From: a virus
DNA: 37,708 nt
Virus record (IMG/VR): IMGVR_UViG_3300035698_015117
Location: 1 to 37,708 of that record
Direction: 5' to 3' (one strand)
Within the stretch, counting starts at the first letter, position 1. Each line of letters begins with the position of its first letter. The position numbers and the translations under genes are program-made. The notes below the pieces were generated by a model, which did no database searches, was not told the origin of the DNA, and saw only the letters and a list, made by a program, of their open reading frames with translations. Of the stretch, positions 13,675 to 22,017 are shown one piece after another.

Positions 13675-14272
13675 TGTCGGTTGACACCCCACCTTTGATA
13701 ATAGTCGGCGTCCAACCAGCTTTGACTTTAGTTGATTGATCAAAGTCTAAACTAGTATCTTTCCAACTTTCAATGTATCCTCCCACTTGAGTATCACCTG
13801 TGTGCGTTGAGAACTTAGGTGAACTATCAAAAATCCAATGAGATGGGGTATATGTTTCTGTCATATCAACCGCATCTTCATAGCTCATGCACACTTCAAA
13901 GTCAGTGTAACTGGTAGTTAAAGTAGCGGTATCAACTTGAATTCTATTCTCAGAGATACTATTTAATTTTATTAGCAGTGCTGCTAACATAATTGGTTGA
14001 GTAGCGGGGTCAGGCAAGACAGCAAGTTTGTTTATAGTAGATGCCTGTAACCATTCTAGAGAAGGCGATTCACTGCTTGCCCAACATGCTTGATCCATCT
14101 GAAATTCTAAGAAATATGCTTGGCGCATTAGAGCTATTTCTAGATCATCAAATGCGTATTGTTCTGCGGTATCAGTCGTCATCGAACTCTGAACTGACAT
14201 TTTTATGTCGCATACAGTGATACCGTCATCATCAAGAACCGAGCATAAGAATGATTTACTCACGCTAAACAT
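13664..14272 (-). CDS. Unknown protein
   Basis: A 202-residue protein starting MFSVSKSFLCSVLDDDG. GGAGG lies 8 nt before the ATG at 14272, which overlaps the upstream gene end. Sequence is mixed, with QYAFDDLEIALMRQAYFLEFQMDQ as a helical part and a beta-rich C-terminus. No recognisable motif. It lies between a small conserved gene and the PolIII-like fragment, all overlapping, so co-expression is likely. Confidence 0.6.
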   Translation of the reverse strand: MFSVSKSFLCSVLDDDGITVCDIKMSVQSSMTTDTAEQYAFDDLEIALMRQAYFLEFQMDQACWASSESPSLEWLQASTINKLAVLPDPATQPIMLAALLIKLNSISENRIQVDTATLTTSYTDFEVCMSYEDAVDMTETYTPSHWIFDSSPKFSTHTGDTQVGGYIESWKDTSLDFDQSTKVKAGWTPTIIKGGVSTDNES

Positions 14273-14507
14273 CAATCAAACCTCCAAATGGGTCATCAGA
14301 CTCGCCACTGTCTCTTTTGCGTTGTTCTTCTAATACTTCTTGCATTACCCTACGGTCTTGTTCCCAATAACACTCGTCTAACAGTGTTCTACTCTGATCG
14401 TATACTATCTGTGATCCAGTTCTCATTCGGTTTAGGAGACTATTAATTCGTTTCTCTAAATCAATTTCTGATAGTTGAGTCAAATCTGGCGAAAGAGGAT
14501 TAAACAT
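14265..14507 (-). CDS. Small conserved T4-like phage protein
   Basis: An 80-residue, mostly helical and acidic protein: MFNPLSPDLTQLSEIDLEKRINSLLNRM. A longer in-frame start lies inside mazG. The ATG at 14507 overlaps the mazG stop region by 8 nt and gives the usual start of similar short proteins in marine T4-like phages, so it is preferred. Function unknown. Confidence 0.65.
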   Translation of the reverse strand: MFNPLSPDLTQLSEIDLEKRINSLLNRMRTGSQIVYDQSRTLLDECYWEQDRRVMQEVLEEQRKRDSGESDDPFGGLIDV

Positions 14508-14901
14508 CGCCTGATTGCCGGATTTCACTTTCGGTGACTGAGAACCCACCACTGCTATATCTTTTGTTTAATTTACGAACATTCTCATCAATAACGTCAG
14601 ATATCTCAAGGCCGAGACTGTGACAAGATAGTGCTAGGTAGAAACACACATCACCTAACTCACGTTTGATGTGAAATTTGACATCCTCGTCTAATGGTTT
14701 TCCTTGAAATTTGATTTTCTTGATGATTTCTAATGCTTCACCTGCTTCAGCACATAATCCAGATAACCCGCCGTCTAGCGCAGATATATTAACGTCGGAT
14801 GTATCTCTTAGTTCAATTAGTCTAGCGATAAGATAATCGACGTCCTTATTCTCGTTGCTGGCAAGACTTATTACAAATTGTTGATAGTCAGTTAAATTCA
14901 T
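14500..14901 (-). CDS. mazG: MazG-like nucleotide pyrophosphohydrolase
   Basis: The 133-residue protein has the all-helical MazG pattern: GLCAEAGEALEIIKK (about 48-62, Mg-binding E-x-x-E) and KRELGDVCFYLALSCHSLGL (about 79-98, the E-x-x-D helix). It hydrolyses nucleoside triphosphates and in phages may lower ppGpp or sanitise dNTPs. AGGAG lies 7 nt before the ATG at 14901 and a sigma70-like promoter is just upstream, so it heads an early operon of at least four overlapping genes. Confidence 0.88.
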   Translation of the reverse strand: MNLTDYQQFVISLASNENKDVDYLIARLIELRDTSDVNISALDGGLSGLCAEAGEALEIIKKIKFQGKPLDEDVKFHIKRELGDVCFYLALSCHSLGLEISDVIDENVRKLNKRYSSGGFSVTESEIRQSGDV

Positions 14902-14923
14902 GTATAAACTCCTGTTGAGCTTT

Positions 14924-14953
14924 ATACTAACACGAATGAAATTAACAAGTCAA
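14924..14953 (-). promoter_or_regulatory. Sigma70-like early promoter for mazG operon
   Basis: Minus strand TTGACT (14948-14953), 18 nt, TAGTAT (14924-14929), 22 nt before the mazG start. The same -35, spacer length and -10 recur before clpS. The -35 sits just beside the end of the fibre gene upstream. Confidence 0.6.
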
Positions 14954-14954
14954 A

Positions 14955-15707
14955 TTAGTAAGCACTAAATCCTGCTCTTTTCCAAATCGCAGTGCTGCCG
15001 TCATACTCTCCAGTGCAGATATAAGCGTAGTTGTTGTCAACAGCCAACATACCCGGAGAGTCGCCAGCGGCACCACTGTTAACCGGTGTGCGCTGTTGAA
15101 TCTTGATTTCCGTACTTTCAAACACAGTGCGATTTCGTGAAAGATCATCAATGTGAACACTAGTACCACCATCATCTGTCCAAAAACGAAACTGTCTAAC
15201 ACCTATGGTGCCAAAAGTGATCCGATTCACCCCAGGGTTAATACCAGTAATACCGGTGACGCCTTTGTCTACATTAGATGGAAAAGTTAGAGTGTGTGCA
15301 GTGTTAGTAACCTGAATTTCAAAGGTAACTTCCCCTACTTGACCAGCCGCCGGAAATCCAGTAAAACTTAGCGATACGTTACCGTTTGTGCTAACCGTAA
15401 AATTTGAAGCATCTGAGTAATTTATAGCCAGTGTCCCGCTATTAGTACCAAAGTCAATTCGTTTATGTCGTAGGTCACTCACCAACGCGCCGCTAATTTC
15501 GGCACCAGCTAAGTCGTTATTTAACGTAGTACCGGTGAGAGCACTCTTTAAAAGTACCTTGCCTTGGAGATCTTCGATTTCATTTTTCGCATGACCAAGA
15601 TTGTTTTTGATGTTAGTGAAATTCGATCGAAATCCTTGCGAGTCGTTATCTACCCCCGCGATAGGATACGTTGAATCTATATTGTTTGCATTTATGTTCG
15701 AAGACAA
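14955..15707 (-). CDS. Tail-fibre-like virion protein
   Basis: The 250-residue protein begins SSNINANNIDSTYPIAG, then DNDSQGFRSNFTNIKNNL, the hallmark opening of marine T4-like fibre/whisker proteins. A repetitive beta-rich middle follows. It ends with a module PGMLAVDNNYAYICTGEYDGSTAIWKR that recurs in the 128-residue protein at 21.5-21.9 kb. The start is TTG at 15707, chosen because GGAG lies 7 nt upstream and it gives the full family start. A TAAATA core is 28 nt upstream. Confidence 0.75.
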   Translation of the reverse strand: MSSNINANNIDSTYPIAGVDNDSQGFRSNFTNIKNNLGHAKNEIEDLQGKVLLKSALTGTTLNNDLAGAEISGALVSDLRHKRIDFGTNSGTLAINYSDASNFTVSTNGNVSLSFTGFPAAGQVGEVTFEIQVTNTAHTLTFPSNVDKGVTGITGINPGVNRITFGTIGVRQFRFWTDDGGTSVHIDDLSRNRTVFESTEIKIQQRTPVNSGAAGDSPGMLAVDNNYAYICTGEYDGSTAIWKRAGFSAY

Positions 15708-15735
15708 TGTTTCTCTCCATGTTAGTTGTTATTAG

Positions 15736-15741
15736 TATTTA
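15736..15741 (-). promoter_or_regulatory. T4-type late promoter core TAAATA
   Basis: Minus-strand CATAAATACTAATAAC, 28 nt before the TTG start at 15707 of a fibre gene. Context (virion gene, short gap) supports it. Confidence 0.5.
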
Positions 15742-15987
15742 TGTTTGAACAGGCAACCTAATAGCAGTCAAATCAGCTAAAGTTTGTGCTGACTCAAATC
15801 TACTGTCATCAGTAATTGCCCGCAGGGCTCGTTTGTATTCGGTCACGCTCAGTTGAGTCGCAGAGTCATCATCTTCTAATGCGCGTTGGTATCGGACGTC
15901 AAGTTCGCGAAGAATAGGTGCACGTTGTTCTCGTAATTGAGCTTTGCGTATTTCTCTTGCGCGTTCTATATCAATTTCAATAATCAT
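15739..15987 (-). CDS. Tail-fibre assembly chaperone-like protein
   Basis: The 82-residue protein starts MIIEIDIERAREIRKAQLREQ and continues LDVRYQRALEDDD...EYKRALRAITDD. This helical pattern (R-x-x-x-L-x-x-LD-x-x-x-x-RA ... K-x-x-LRxI) resembles the phage tail-assembly-chaperone family (PF16778-type). AAGGAG lies 7 nt before the ATG at 15987; a longer start is not needed. It is between two fibre genes, which fits a chaperone for fibre folding. Confidence 0.6.
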   Translation of the reverse strand: MIIEIDIERAREIRKAQLREQRAPILRELDVRYQRALEDDDSATQLSVTEYKRALRAITDDSRFESAQTLADLTAIRLPVQT

Positions 15988-15988
15988 C

Positions 15989-16201
15989 TTATCTCTCCTT
16001 ACCGTAACCATCAGGATTTGAAAAATCCGCAGTCCATGCGTCTAACCAAGAGAGATCTGCTGGTAGATCGGTGTCTTCCACTACTAAGAATGGTACTCCT
16101 TCTGGAATGCTTCTTTCTGCAATTTCAGTAACTGATCTACTGCTCCTTGGGTTAGGCGTTAATACTGCTACACGATTTTGATACGGATAAATTATTTTCA
16201 T
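15989..16201 (-). CDS. Small protein paired with tail-fibre chaperone
   Basis: A 70-residue protein: MKIIYPYQNRVAVLTPNPRSS, then RSIPEGVPFLVVEDTDLPAD and LDAWTADFSN. The V-A-V-(L/I)-x-P...VPxGVPFxxV...AW-x-AD pattern is common in small proteins beside phage fibre-assembly chaperones. Biochemical role unknown; likely fibre assembly. Confidence 0.6.
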   Translation of the reverse strand: MKIIYPYQNRVAVLTPNPRSSRSVTEIAERSIPEGVPFLVVEDTDLPADLSWLDAWTADFSNPDGYGKER

Positions 16202-16214
16202 CGGCTATTCTCCA

Positions 16215-18653
16215 TTAGTACCCATACACCACCACACTCATATAGGTGTTGATGTTGCTGCGGGAAGCAGCGTAATCTTCAGTTTCTATTTCGATATATG
16301 TACCGCCTACAGGAAACGTTTGAATATTCATATTGGTTGCACTTCCCATACCAATCACAGCGTAATAGCTACTGTCAGTAAGTGCGTATTCTAAGTTAAT
16401 GCGGTAAACACCGGTGCTCAGTCTAGTAACACTGTCTACGTGATAGCTGTTTAGAATCTGGAAACCACTGCCAGCAGGGATAGAGAGATTCACTGCGAAA
16501 GTGTATCCTAACCAAGGGCCTGTATTATCGCTGGCCGCAGAGAAAGCACCCGGATTAGCGGTTTCTTGTTCAGGGTACCGTCTGAAGCCTACCATAGTTG
16601 ATCCACCTTGGCCGTTAACTGTTCGACCTTCTGCGCCAGCTAATTGAAACCCTGCCGGCGGTGAAACTGAAGGCGGAGCAGCATCATCTAACCAACCAAC
16701 CGCGAACACCAGTGTGTTGTCTTCAGTAGTACTTAATGATGGTGCGTCAGGCATACCACTAGCACCGCTAGCTATCGAAGAGAAATCTCCTATGATATCA
16801 CTTAGATCAACTCCTCTCACCGCAGTAAACACATATTGGTTAGTAGCAGTGAGACCAGAAGCAGTAGTATCGGGAGTACTGGTCATAACTTTGTACGAGA
16901 CTTGGTACGTAACGCTGTTTGACGTACCACTAGTAACTTCTGTATATCCCGATGGGATTGCGGGAGATCCGTCATCACTCCCACTAAAGCAGAAAACAAC
17001 ATCATCTTCTTGAAGTCCGGAAGGTAAACTTCCACTAGTAGCGTTATTTGAGGTAGTACTTCCTACAACTCCGACCCCGCTAGCACTAAGTTGCCCACTG
17101 GTAATATCATCGTCTTGCCATGATACCCAATACTTGGCAGTATTTGCAGCGTACACCGTATTGAAGTCCCCTAGTGTGAGATCACCTGGGTTACTACTTG
17201 ACACTTTAGGTCCAGTAGCGTTTACTAAGACTTGTCCTGTACTGGTGACTCGCAATGCGCTATGACCACTAACTGAGTCATATTGTACTAACAGTTCATC
17301 AGAAACAAAAAGATCATCGTTAACTAACAGATCTCGACTAATCACAGCGTCTACACCGACCACTAGATTAGCGTTCGCTAACAAATTACTGTCAAATTGC
17401 ACTTCACCGTTTTCAAAAGTTGTTCCGTTAGGTACACTAATCGTACCAGCATTTATGGTTACGGTATCACTTAGATCATTTCCTAACACAGTAGCACCGA
17501 GGGTAGTCATAGTCCCTGTGAAGGTAGCTCCGTTTAGAAAGTTGCTGACCCCACTTATATTTGGGGCAGTTAGATTGTTTGGTACCGTTACATTCTGAAA
17601 CACCGCAGTATTACCACTAGCATTACCTGCGAACGCGGTTGCGCTCATGGTACCAATGACTCCAGCACCGCTACTGCTCACAGTCATTCTAACGGTGCCG
17701 CCAGCACTTAGTGCTAGAACATTAGGACCGCTGCGACTAATACCAGTGTCTGGGTCATCTATAAAACTTAGAGCAGGAAGGTTAGCAGTGCCATCCATCA
17801 GTGCTAATTGTTGACTGTCATTTGTCTCGAAGACCTGATTATTAGTATCAGCAAAGAATCTGATCTTTCCACTGTTTACCTTGCGGAAATCGATATTAGC
17901 GCCGTTATACCCTACTTCCAAGTCTCCAGCTGCCCCTACCCGTAACGCTATTGGATTTGTGAAATCAATTGTACCAGCGGCAACGTCAGCAACATCGCTC
18001 CGTAAAAAACTGCCACTGTCTAGTGTATCTAAAGTGTCAGCGTTGGTTGCTGTCCCATGAAGGTGGAAGCCAGTTAAGCTGCTTAGGTTGATACCTCGTT
18101 TGACCGTTGCGAAACCGGTGATAGAATTTCTAGGGGTATATTCAGAATCTCGACTGATAATGGTAGTAGGAATTCCACCCTGGTAAGAGACGACTGCTAT
18201 ATGATTCTGAAAAGAGATATCTGATATAGTCTCTACAAAGAACCCACTTTTTCCTTGGGTTGCGCTATAAGCGGGAGCAATAACTCGCCACTCACTACCA
18301 GTGTACACCTTTAGTTGTTCATCGACTGTGTCATACCATAAATCACCAATCGACGGAGTATTTGGTTGACTGCCGCTAGTGGTATTGATTGATAATGGCA
18401 CAAACCCTGTAGTACGAAAGACGTTCAGTCTCTTGGTGTTCCGGTCAAACCAAAGTTGACCTTCAATCGGTGCCGAAGGTGCTGATGAATCAGCAAAATT
18501 CTCAAGTAATCGAATAAAATTCTCGTTTACTAGTTCGCCATAATTGCGGTACAATCGGCCAATGAATGACAGATCAGTTGTACTAGTATCGATCGCACCA
18601 TCGGCAATTGTTGTGAGTGTTGTCCCGTCAGTTCGATTTATAGTGGTTGACAT
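16215..18653 (-). CDS. Large tail fibre protein
   Basis: The 812-residue protein opens with a fibre-type region (IGRLYRNYGELVNENFIRLLENF, EGQLWFD, GDLWYD), then about 300 residues of repetitive fibre shaft (GTMSATAFAGNASG, LLVNDDLFVSDELLV). Near 505-513 AKYWVSWQD starts a familiar C-terminal domain, but it is interrupted by about 215 residues (515-728: GLQEDDVVFCFSG, YKVMTSTPDTTASGL, VRGVDLSDI) before resuming at FQILNSYHVDSVTRLSTGVYRINL. It should contact the host surface. Downstream lie the chaperone genes. The exact fibre (long or short) is unknown. Confidence 0.85.
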   Translation of the reverse strand: MSTTINRTDGTTLTTIADGAIDTSTTDLSFIGRLYRNYGELVNENFIRLLENFADSSAPSAPIEGQLWFDRNTKRLNVFRTTGFVPLSINTTSGSQPNTPSIGDLWYDTVDEQLKVYTGSEWRVIAPAYSATQGKSGFFVETISDISFQNHIAVVSYQGGIPTTIISRDSEYTPRNSITGFATVKRGINLSSLTGFHLHGTATNADTLDTLDSGSFLRSDVADVAAGTIDFTNPIALRVGAAGDLEVGYNGANIDFRKVNSGKIRFFADTNNQVFETNDSQQLALMDGTANLPALSFIDDPDTGISRSGPNVLALSAGGTVRMTVSSSGAGVIGTMSATAFAGNASGNTAVFQNVTVPNNLTAPNISGVSNFLNGATFTGTMTTLGATVLGNDLSDTVTINAGTISVPNGTTFENGEVQFDSNLLANANLVVGVDAVISRDLLVNDDLFVSDELLVQYDSVSGHSALRVTSTGQVLVNATGPKVSSSNPGDLTLGDFNTVYAANTAKYWVSWQDDDITSGQLSASGVGVVGSTTSNNATSGSLPSGLQEDDVVFCFSGSDDGSPAIPSGYTEVTSGTSNSVTYQVSYKVMTSTPDTTASGLTATNQYVFTAVRGVDLSDIIGDFSSIASGASGMPDAPSLSTTEDNTLVFAVGWLDDAAPPSVSPPAGFQLAGAEGRTVNGQGGSTMVGFRRYPEQETANPGAFSAASDNTGPWLGYTFAVNLSIPAGSGFQILNSYHVDSVTRLSTGVYRINLEYALTDSSYYAVIGMGSATNMNIQTFPVGGTYIEIETEDYAASRSNINTYMSVVVYGY

Positions 18654-18667
18654 GCGCTAAAATTCTC

Positions 18668-21535
18668 CTATTCCCAGATTGTCGCTCTGGGGAATGCCAA
18701 GTATTTATCATCAGTATCTGGCAGCTGGTACACTGTAATATTGTCTACGAAATTGGTATTGTTCTGGTCAAAAGTAGTCGGTATAGCGTCTGAGATAGGC
18801 TGTGTCTTACGCCATCTTGGAACAGTCTCATCTTTATTGAATTGAATAAGCGGCCCATATTGTACTATATACCCTCCGTATTTTCCTCCATCGGTCACTC
18901 GAACAGTATCTCCAGGCGAAATAGCCCGTACAAATTCTAATCTCCAGAGACTTGAATTCCTAAGGTCACGTACAAATCGCCATACACCACCTCGTTGATT
19001 AACAACGTTGTTATTTTGTTGATTGTCATTGTAGCCTGGAATAATCTCGCGGTCATCCCATCCGATATTCAAATGGTCGTCCCACCCATAACTATCGTCC
19101 CAGAGTGTATTGCTTCTGGTCCAACCGTCAAAATCTTCAATGAAGCCAGAGTAACTCTCTTGTTGAGCGAATATGATTTTGATATTTTCTAATGGCCTGA
19201 TTATGCCATCTAATCCACCTAACGTGTTTTCGATGTATTCAGTGGTTTGGCCATCTAAATGGTTGAAAGGAGCACTAACAGCTAACGATACTGTATCAAT
19301 AGGTTCGCCGGTTGAGTAACTTTGTAGAGAGTCAAATACCGTATAAGTGCTGGGAAGATACTCGTCGATTGCGGGATCATACACATCACTAAGATTATTG
19401 TCCCAAACGTATCGATCCATTTCGAACCTAATGTCCCCTGGGTTGATAACGCCGTTATTTCGTTGTATGTTGAAAAGCACTCGGTCACCGGTACCTGGTT
19501 TTAAATATGCTAGTGGTATCGCCGGTTTCCACCCAATGACGCTACCGTCGAGCTGACGCTGTCGCATCCATAACGGTAAAGGCTCGATAATAGATCTTCC
19601 AAGTTCGGTTCGCAACGTTTCTCGCATGTTTGAAAAACTGTTAGGGTATACTACGGTTTCCCCGTTACGGCTACTATATCGTAAATCGGTAGATTTAGAA
19701 GTCGAACCATTACTATTAGATTGATCGTCTGTTACTTCAAAGTACAATACCTCATACAATAATGATCTATCTTGAGCGTAAGCTTTAGCAAGTTTGGCTT
19801 GCCCTAAGCTTGCTCTTTTGCGGTAATGATTCTCTGACATAGCTACCATGTACTCAGCAGCGGTACTAGACTTTAATCCAGCAGCTAGTAACATGGTTAA
19901 GTTCTCAGATTTACCAAAGTACGGGTCACCGTTTCTATACACTGCATCATTAGGAATAATGTCACTGTTATTGATTAGATCGAAAAACAGTTGTTTACCT
20001 TTATTCCCAGGGTGCGCTCGCAGATATACTGACTCATGTGGCTCGAAATCACTAGCTTCTACTGTTATTTGAAAATCTCTAGTTTCGTCAATTTCGCCAC
20101 CGCCGCTAGATACGCGAACCGTAAAGTTATAGATTCGATCAAAAAGCATCTCAGTTACGTTTTCACCAAATTCTCGAACATCACGATTAAATGTAGTATC
20201 ATTCTGGTCAAAAGTAGTAAGCTCAAAACTAGCTCGCCCTACGATTAATCCATTACTCAATAGTTGCAAGCCTTGCGGGAACGCACTACCTGACACCAAC
20301 GAGTAAGTCAGTTGATCGGTAAAAGGACTAACCGCATGTATCTCTAGAGAACTTATGTCGCCAGTGGACACTGAGCCTAGGTCATTGGGTGTACGCCAAT
20401 CCAGGGTTTCGTTAAAATCACCTAATATGACGATTTCATAAAATTTAATCTTGCTCTGTTGTGATGGATCGTCTGTTTTGTAGATATACACACCAAAGCG
20501 GTATGTTTGTCTAGCAGCGGATTGCCGCCCGACATATCCATAAAGCCATCCAGTTTTACCACTAAAGGTGAGACCAGGTGGAAGGCTTAATCCGCCTTGA
20601 TCAAATAACCCACTACCAAACCCATTACCATTTATATCGTCAAACCCAAACCCATCGGAAGTAGTAACGCCATAATTTATGTCATCATTATCAAAATCGA
20701 TTCCTTGGAATTGCAAGGCAAAATAATTATCATGGTCAAATTCGCCTAGAGACCCGGGAGGAGTAACCAGTACTGGTATTCTGCGAGTGTCATGGTCGGC
20801 TCGTAAGAACAGATTATTGTCTGCGGTTAATATAGTAGTGTCGGCGGTAACCAGTGATTTAGAAAATACAGTGAGTTGATATTCAAACTGTGCCTTTTCT
20901 TTACCATCCGACACACCGATCTGAAATTCATAACCTTGACTAACCCAGACTGGAGGATGGCTCCAGGGGAATTCATCCCAACCAGCTTCAGCAGCCCACC
21001 CTACTGTTTCGTCAAAGGCAGAGTTTAGGGTAGGTATCGGATACCCACTTAATAACCCAGTTACTGGGTCAAGCGTGATTCCTGGCGGTAACTCCCCAGA
21101 GTCTACACTCCACGTCAACACTTCTTGATCAAGATCAATTGCCTCAAACTGGTATTGCCAATACTCGCCGTCGAAGATTGAACCTAGATCCCTGTCTCTG
21201 CTCACAATCTCTGGAGAGTCTTGACCAGTTACGGTAAATGAGAAGGTTCGATCATTTATAAACCCGGCAGCGCTGCTAATTCGACAGACAAATTCACTGG
21301 TTAAATCTTCAGCGACTCGTCTAGGTGTTCCCTGGAATTGAAATTCTTTCTTTGGTCGACCTTCGATATTTCCTGATTGTCCTAATGTTAGGCCCGGTGG
21401 CAGATATCCGCTAATAATTTGATAATTGAGGTTACCGCCGTCAGGGTCATGCCCTTCGAGAATTAGCTGATAGAATTCTTCTTCCTGAACAGTGCCGAGG
21501 TTACCAGATTCAGTTATCCATATCGGATTCGCCAT
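18668..21535 (-). CDS. Virion protein with tandem Ig-like (He_PIG) domains
   Basis: The 955-residue protein starts MANPIWITESGNLGTVQEEEFY (ATG at 21535, AGGAG 8 nt upstream; a TTG one codon earlier is less likely). It repeats the putative-Ig signature LPPGLTL...GxIxGxP at least four times: LPPGLTLGQSGNIEGRP, LPPGITLDPVTGLLSGYP, LPPGLTFSGKTGWLYGY and FPQGLQLLSNGLIVGRA. A long Trp/Asp-rich C-terminal half (WDDSYGWDDHLNIGWDDRE) follows. Such Ig-type modules mediate adhesion in phage tails. It lies among fibre genes. No enzymatic motif. Confidence 0.8.
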   Translation of the reverse strand: MANPIWITESGNLGTVQEEEFYQLILEGHDPDGGNLNYQIISGYLPPGLTLGQSGNIEGRPKKEFQFQGTPRRVAEDLTSEFVCRISSAAGFINDRTFSFTVTGQDSPEIVSRDRDLGSIFDGEYWQYQFEAIDLDQEVLTWSVDSGELPPGITLDPVTGLLSGYPIPTLNSAFDETVGWAAEAGWDEFPWSHPPVWVSQGYEFQIGVSDGKEKAQFEYQLTVFSKSLVTADTTILTADNNLFLRADHDTRRIPVLVTPPGSLGEFDHDNYFALQFQGIDFDNDDINYGVTTSDGFGFDDINGNGFGSGLFDQGGLSLPPGLTFSGKTGWLYGYVGRQSAARQTYRFGVYIYKTDDPSQQSKIKFYEIVILGDFNETLDWRTPNDLGSVSTGDISSLEIHAVSPFTDQLTYSLVSGSAFPQGLQLLSNGLIVGRASFELTTFDQNDTTFNRDVREFGENVTEMLFDRIYNFTVRVSSGGGEIDETRDFQITVEASDFEPHESVYLRAHPGNKGKQLFFDLINNSDIIPNDAVYRNGDPYFGKSENLTMLLAAGLKSSTAAEYMVAMSENHYRKRASLGQAKLAKAYAQDRSLLYEVLYFEVTDDQSNSNGSTSKSTDLRYSSRNGETVVYPNSFSNMRETLRTELGRSIIEPLPLWMRQRQLDGSVIGWKPAIPLAYLKPGTGDRVLFNIQRNNGVINPGDIRFEMDRYVWDNNLSDVYDPAIDEYLPSTYTVFDSLQSYSTGEPIDTVSLAVSAPFNHLDGQTTEYIENTLGGLDGIIRPLENIKIIFAQQESYSGFIEDFDGWTRSNTLWDDSYGWDDHLNIGWDDREIIPGYNDNQQNNNVVNQRGGVWRFVRDLRNSSLWRLEFVRAISPGDTVRVTDGGKYGGYIVQYGPLIQFNKDETVPRWRKTQPISDAIPTTFDQNNTNFVDNITVYQLPDTDDKYLAFPRATIWE

Positions 21536-21545
21536 CAAATCTCTC

Positions 21546-21932
21546 CTACCAGCTAGTGAGAGCTGATCTCCGCCAAATTACGGTGCTGCCATCATAATCT
21601 AAAATACAGACGTAAACATAACTACCGTCCCATGCTATCATACCAGCTCGGTCGCCGGCTTCGCCTGTGGCTAGTACTACTGTACGAGACTGCTCAATCA
21701 CTATGCTGTCACTCTCGACGCTAACTTGACCCCCGCCGTTTGGAACCAACTGCACGTCACCGTTGCTGTTTATTGCTACAATACGGTTGTCACTTAAATC
21801 AAAATTGCTACCGGCAGCGCCTCTAGCATATAATTCTGAGAAATTGTCATTAACTTTCTCAAAAGCAGTTCGGTTAGGGTCGCCAGTACCGTCATTAGCG
21901 GCTGCGCCTACGTTTATTATCTGTTGTGCCAT
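21546..21932 (-). CDS. Small fibre-tip-like virion protein
   Basis: The 128-residue protein begins MAQQIINVGAAANDGTGDPNR and continues TAFEKVNDNFSELYA, a typical opening of short phage fibre proteins. It ends GMIAWDGSYVYVCILDYDGSTVIWRR, the same C-terminal module as the 250-residue fibre protein at 15 kb. GAGGTAG precedes the ATG at 21932 and a TAAATA core is 19 nt upstream. Confidence 0.7.
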   Translation of the reverse strand: MAQQIINVGAAANDGTGDPNRTAFEKVNDNFSELYARGAAGSNFDLSDNRIVAINSNGDVQLVPNGGGQVSVESDSIVIEQSRTVVLATGEAGDRAGMIAWDGSYVYVCILDYDGSTVIWRRSALTSW

Positions 21933-21951
21933 ACGTTCTACCTCTTTTATG

Positions 21952-21957
21952 TATTTA
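21952..21957 (-). promoter_or_regulatory. T4-type late promoter core TAAATA
   Basis: Minus-strand GTGGTAAATACATAAAAG, 19 nt before the ATG at 21932, in the divergent gap with the plus-strand protease gene. Confidence 0.55.
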
Positions 21958-22006
21958 CCACGCTGCGCGTAAAGCCAAGTAATCTTCAGTTTGAGGCCAA
22001 CGGTAA

Positions 22007-22012
22007 TAAATA
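22007..22012 (+). promoter_or_regulatory. Late promoter core directly before protease ATG
   Basis: GGTAATAAATACTAGTATG puts the TAAATA core 5 nt from the ATG at 22018. It shares the 11-mer TAAATACTAGT with the phoH promoter. No ribosome site is visible, so the message may be leaderless. Confidence 0.5.
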
Positions 22013-22017
22013 CTAGT

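Noticed and set aside
16714-17013. Plus-strand open frame inside the tail-fibre gene
   Set aside because: It is antisense to the inserted fibre module, with no ribosome site; such frames arise from repetitive fibre codons.
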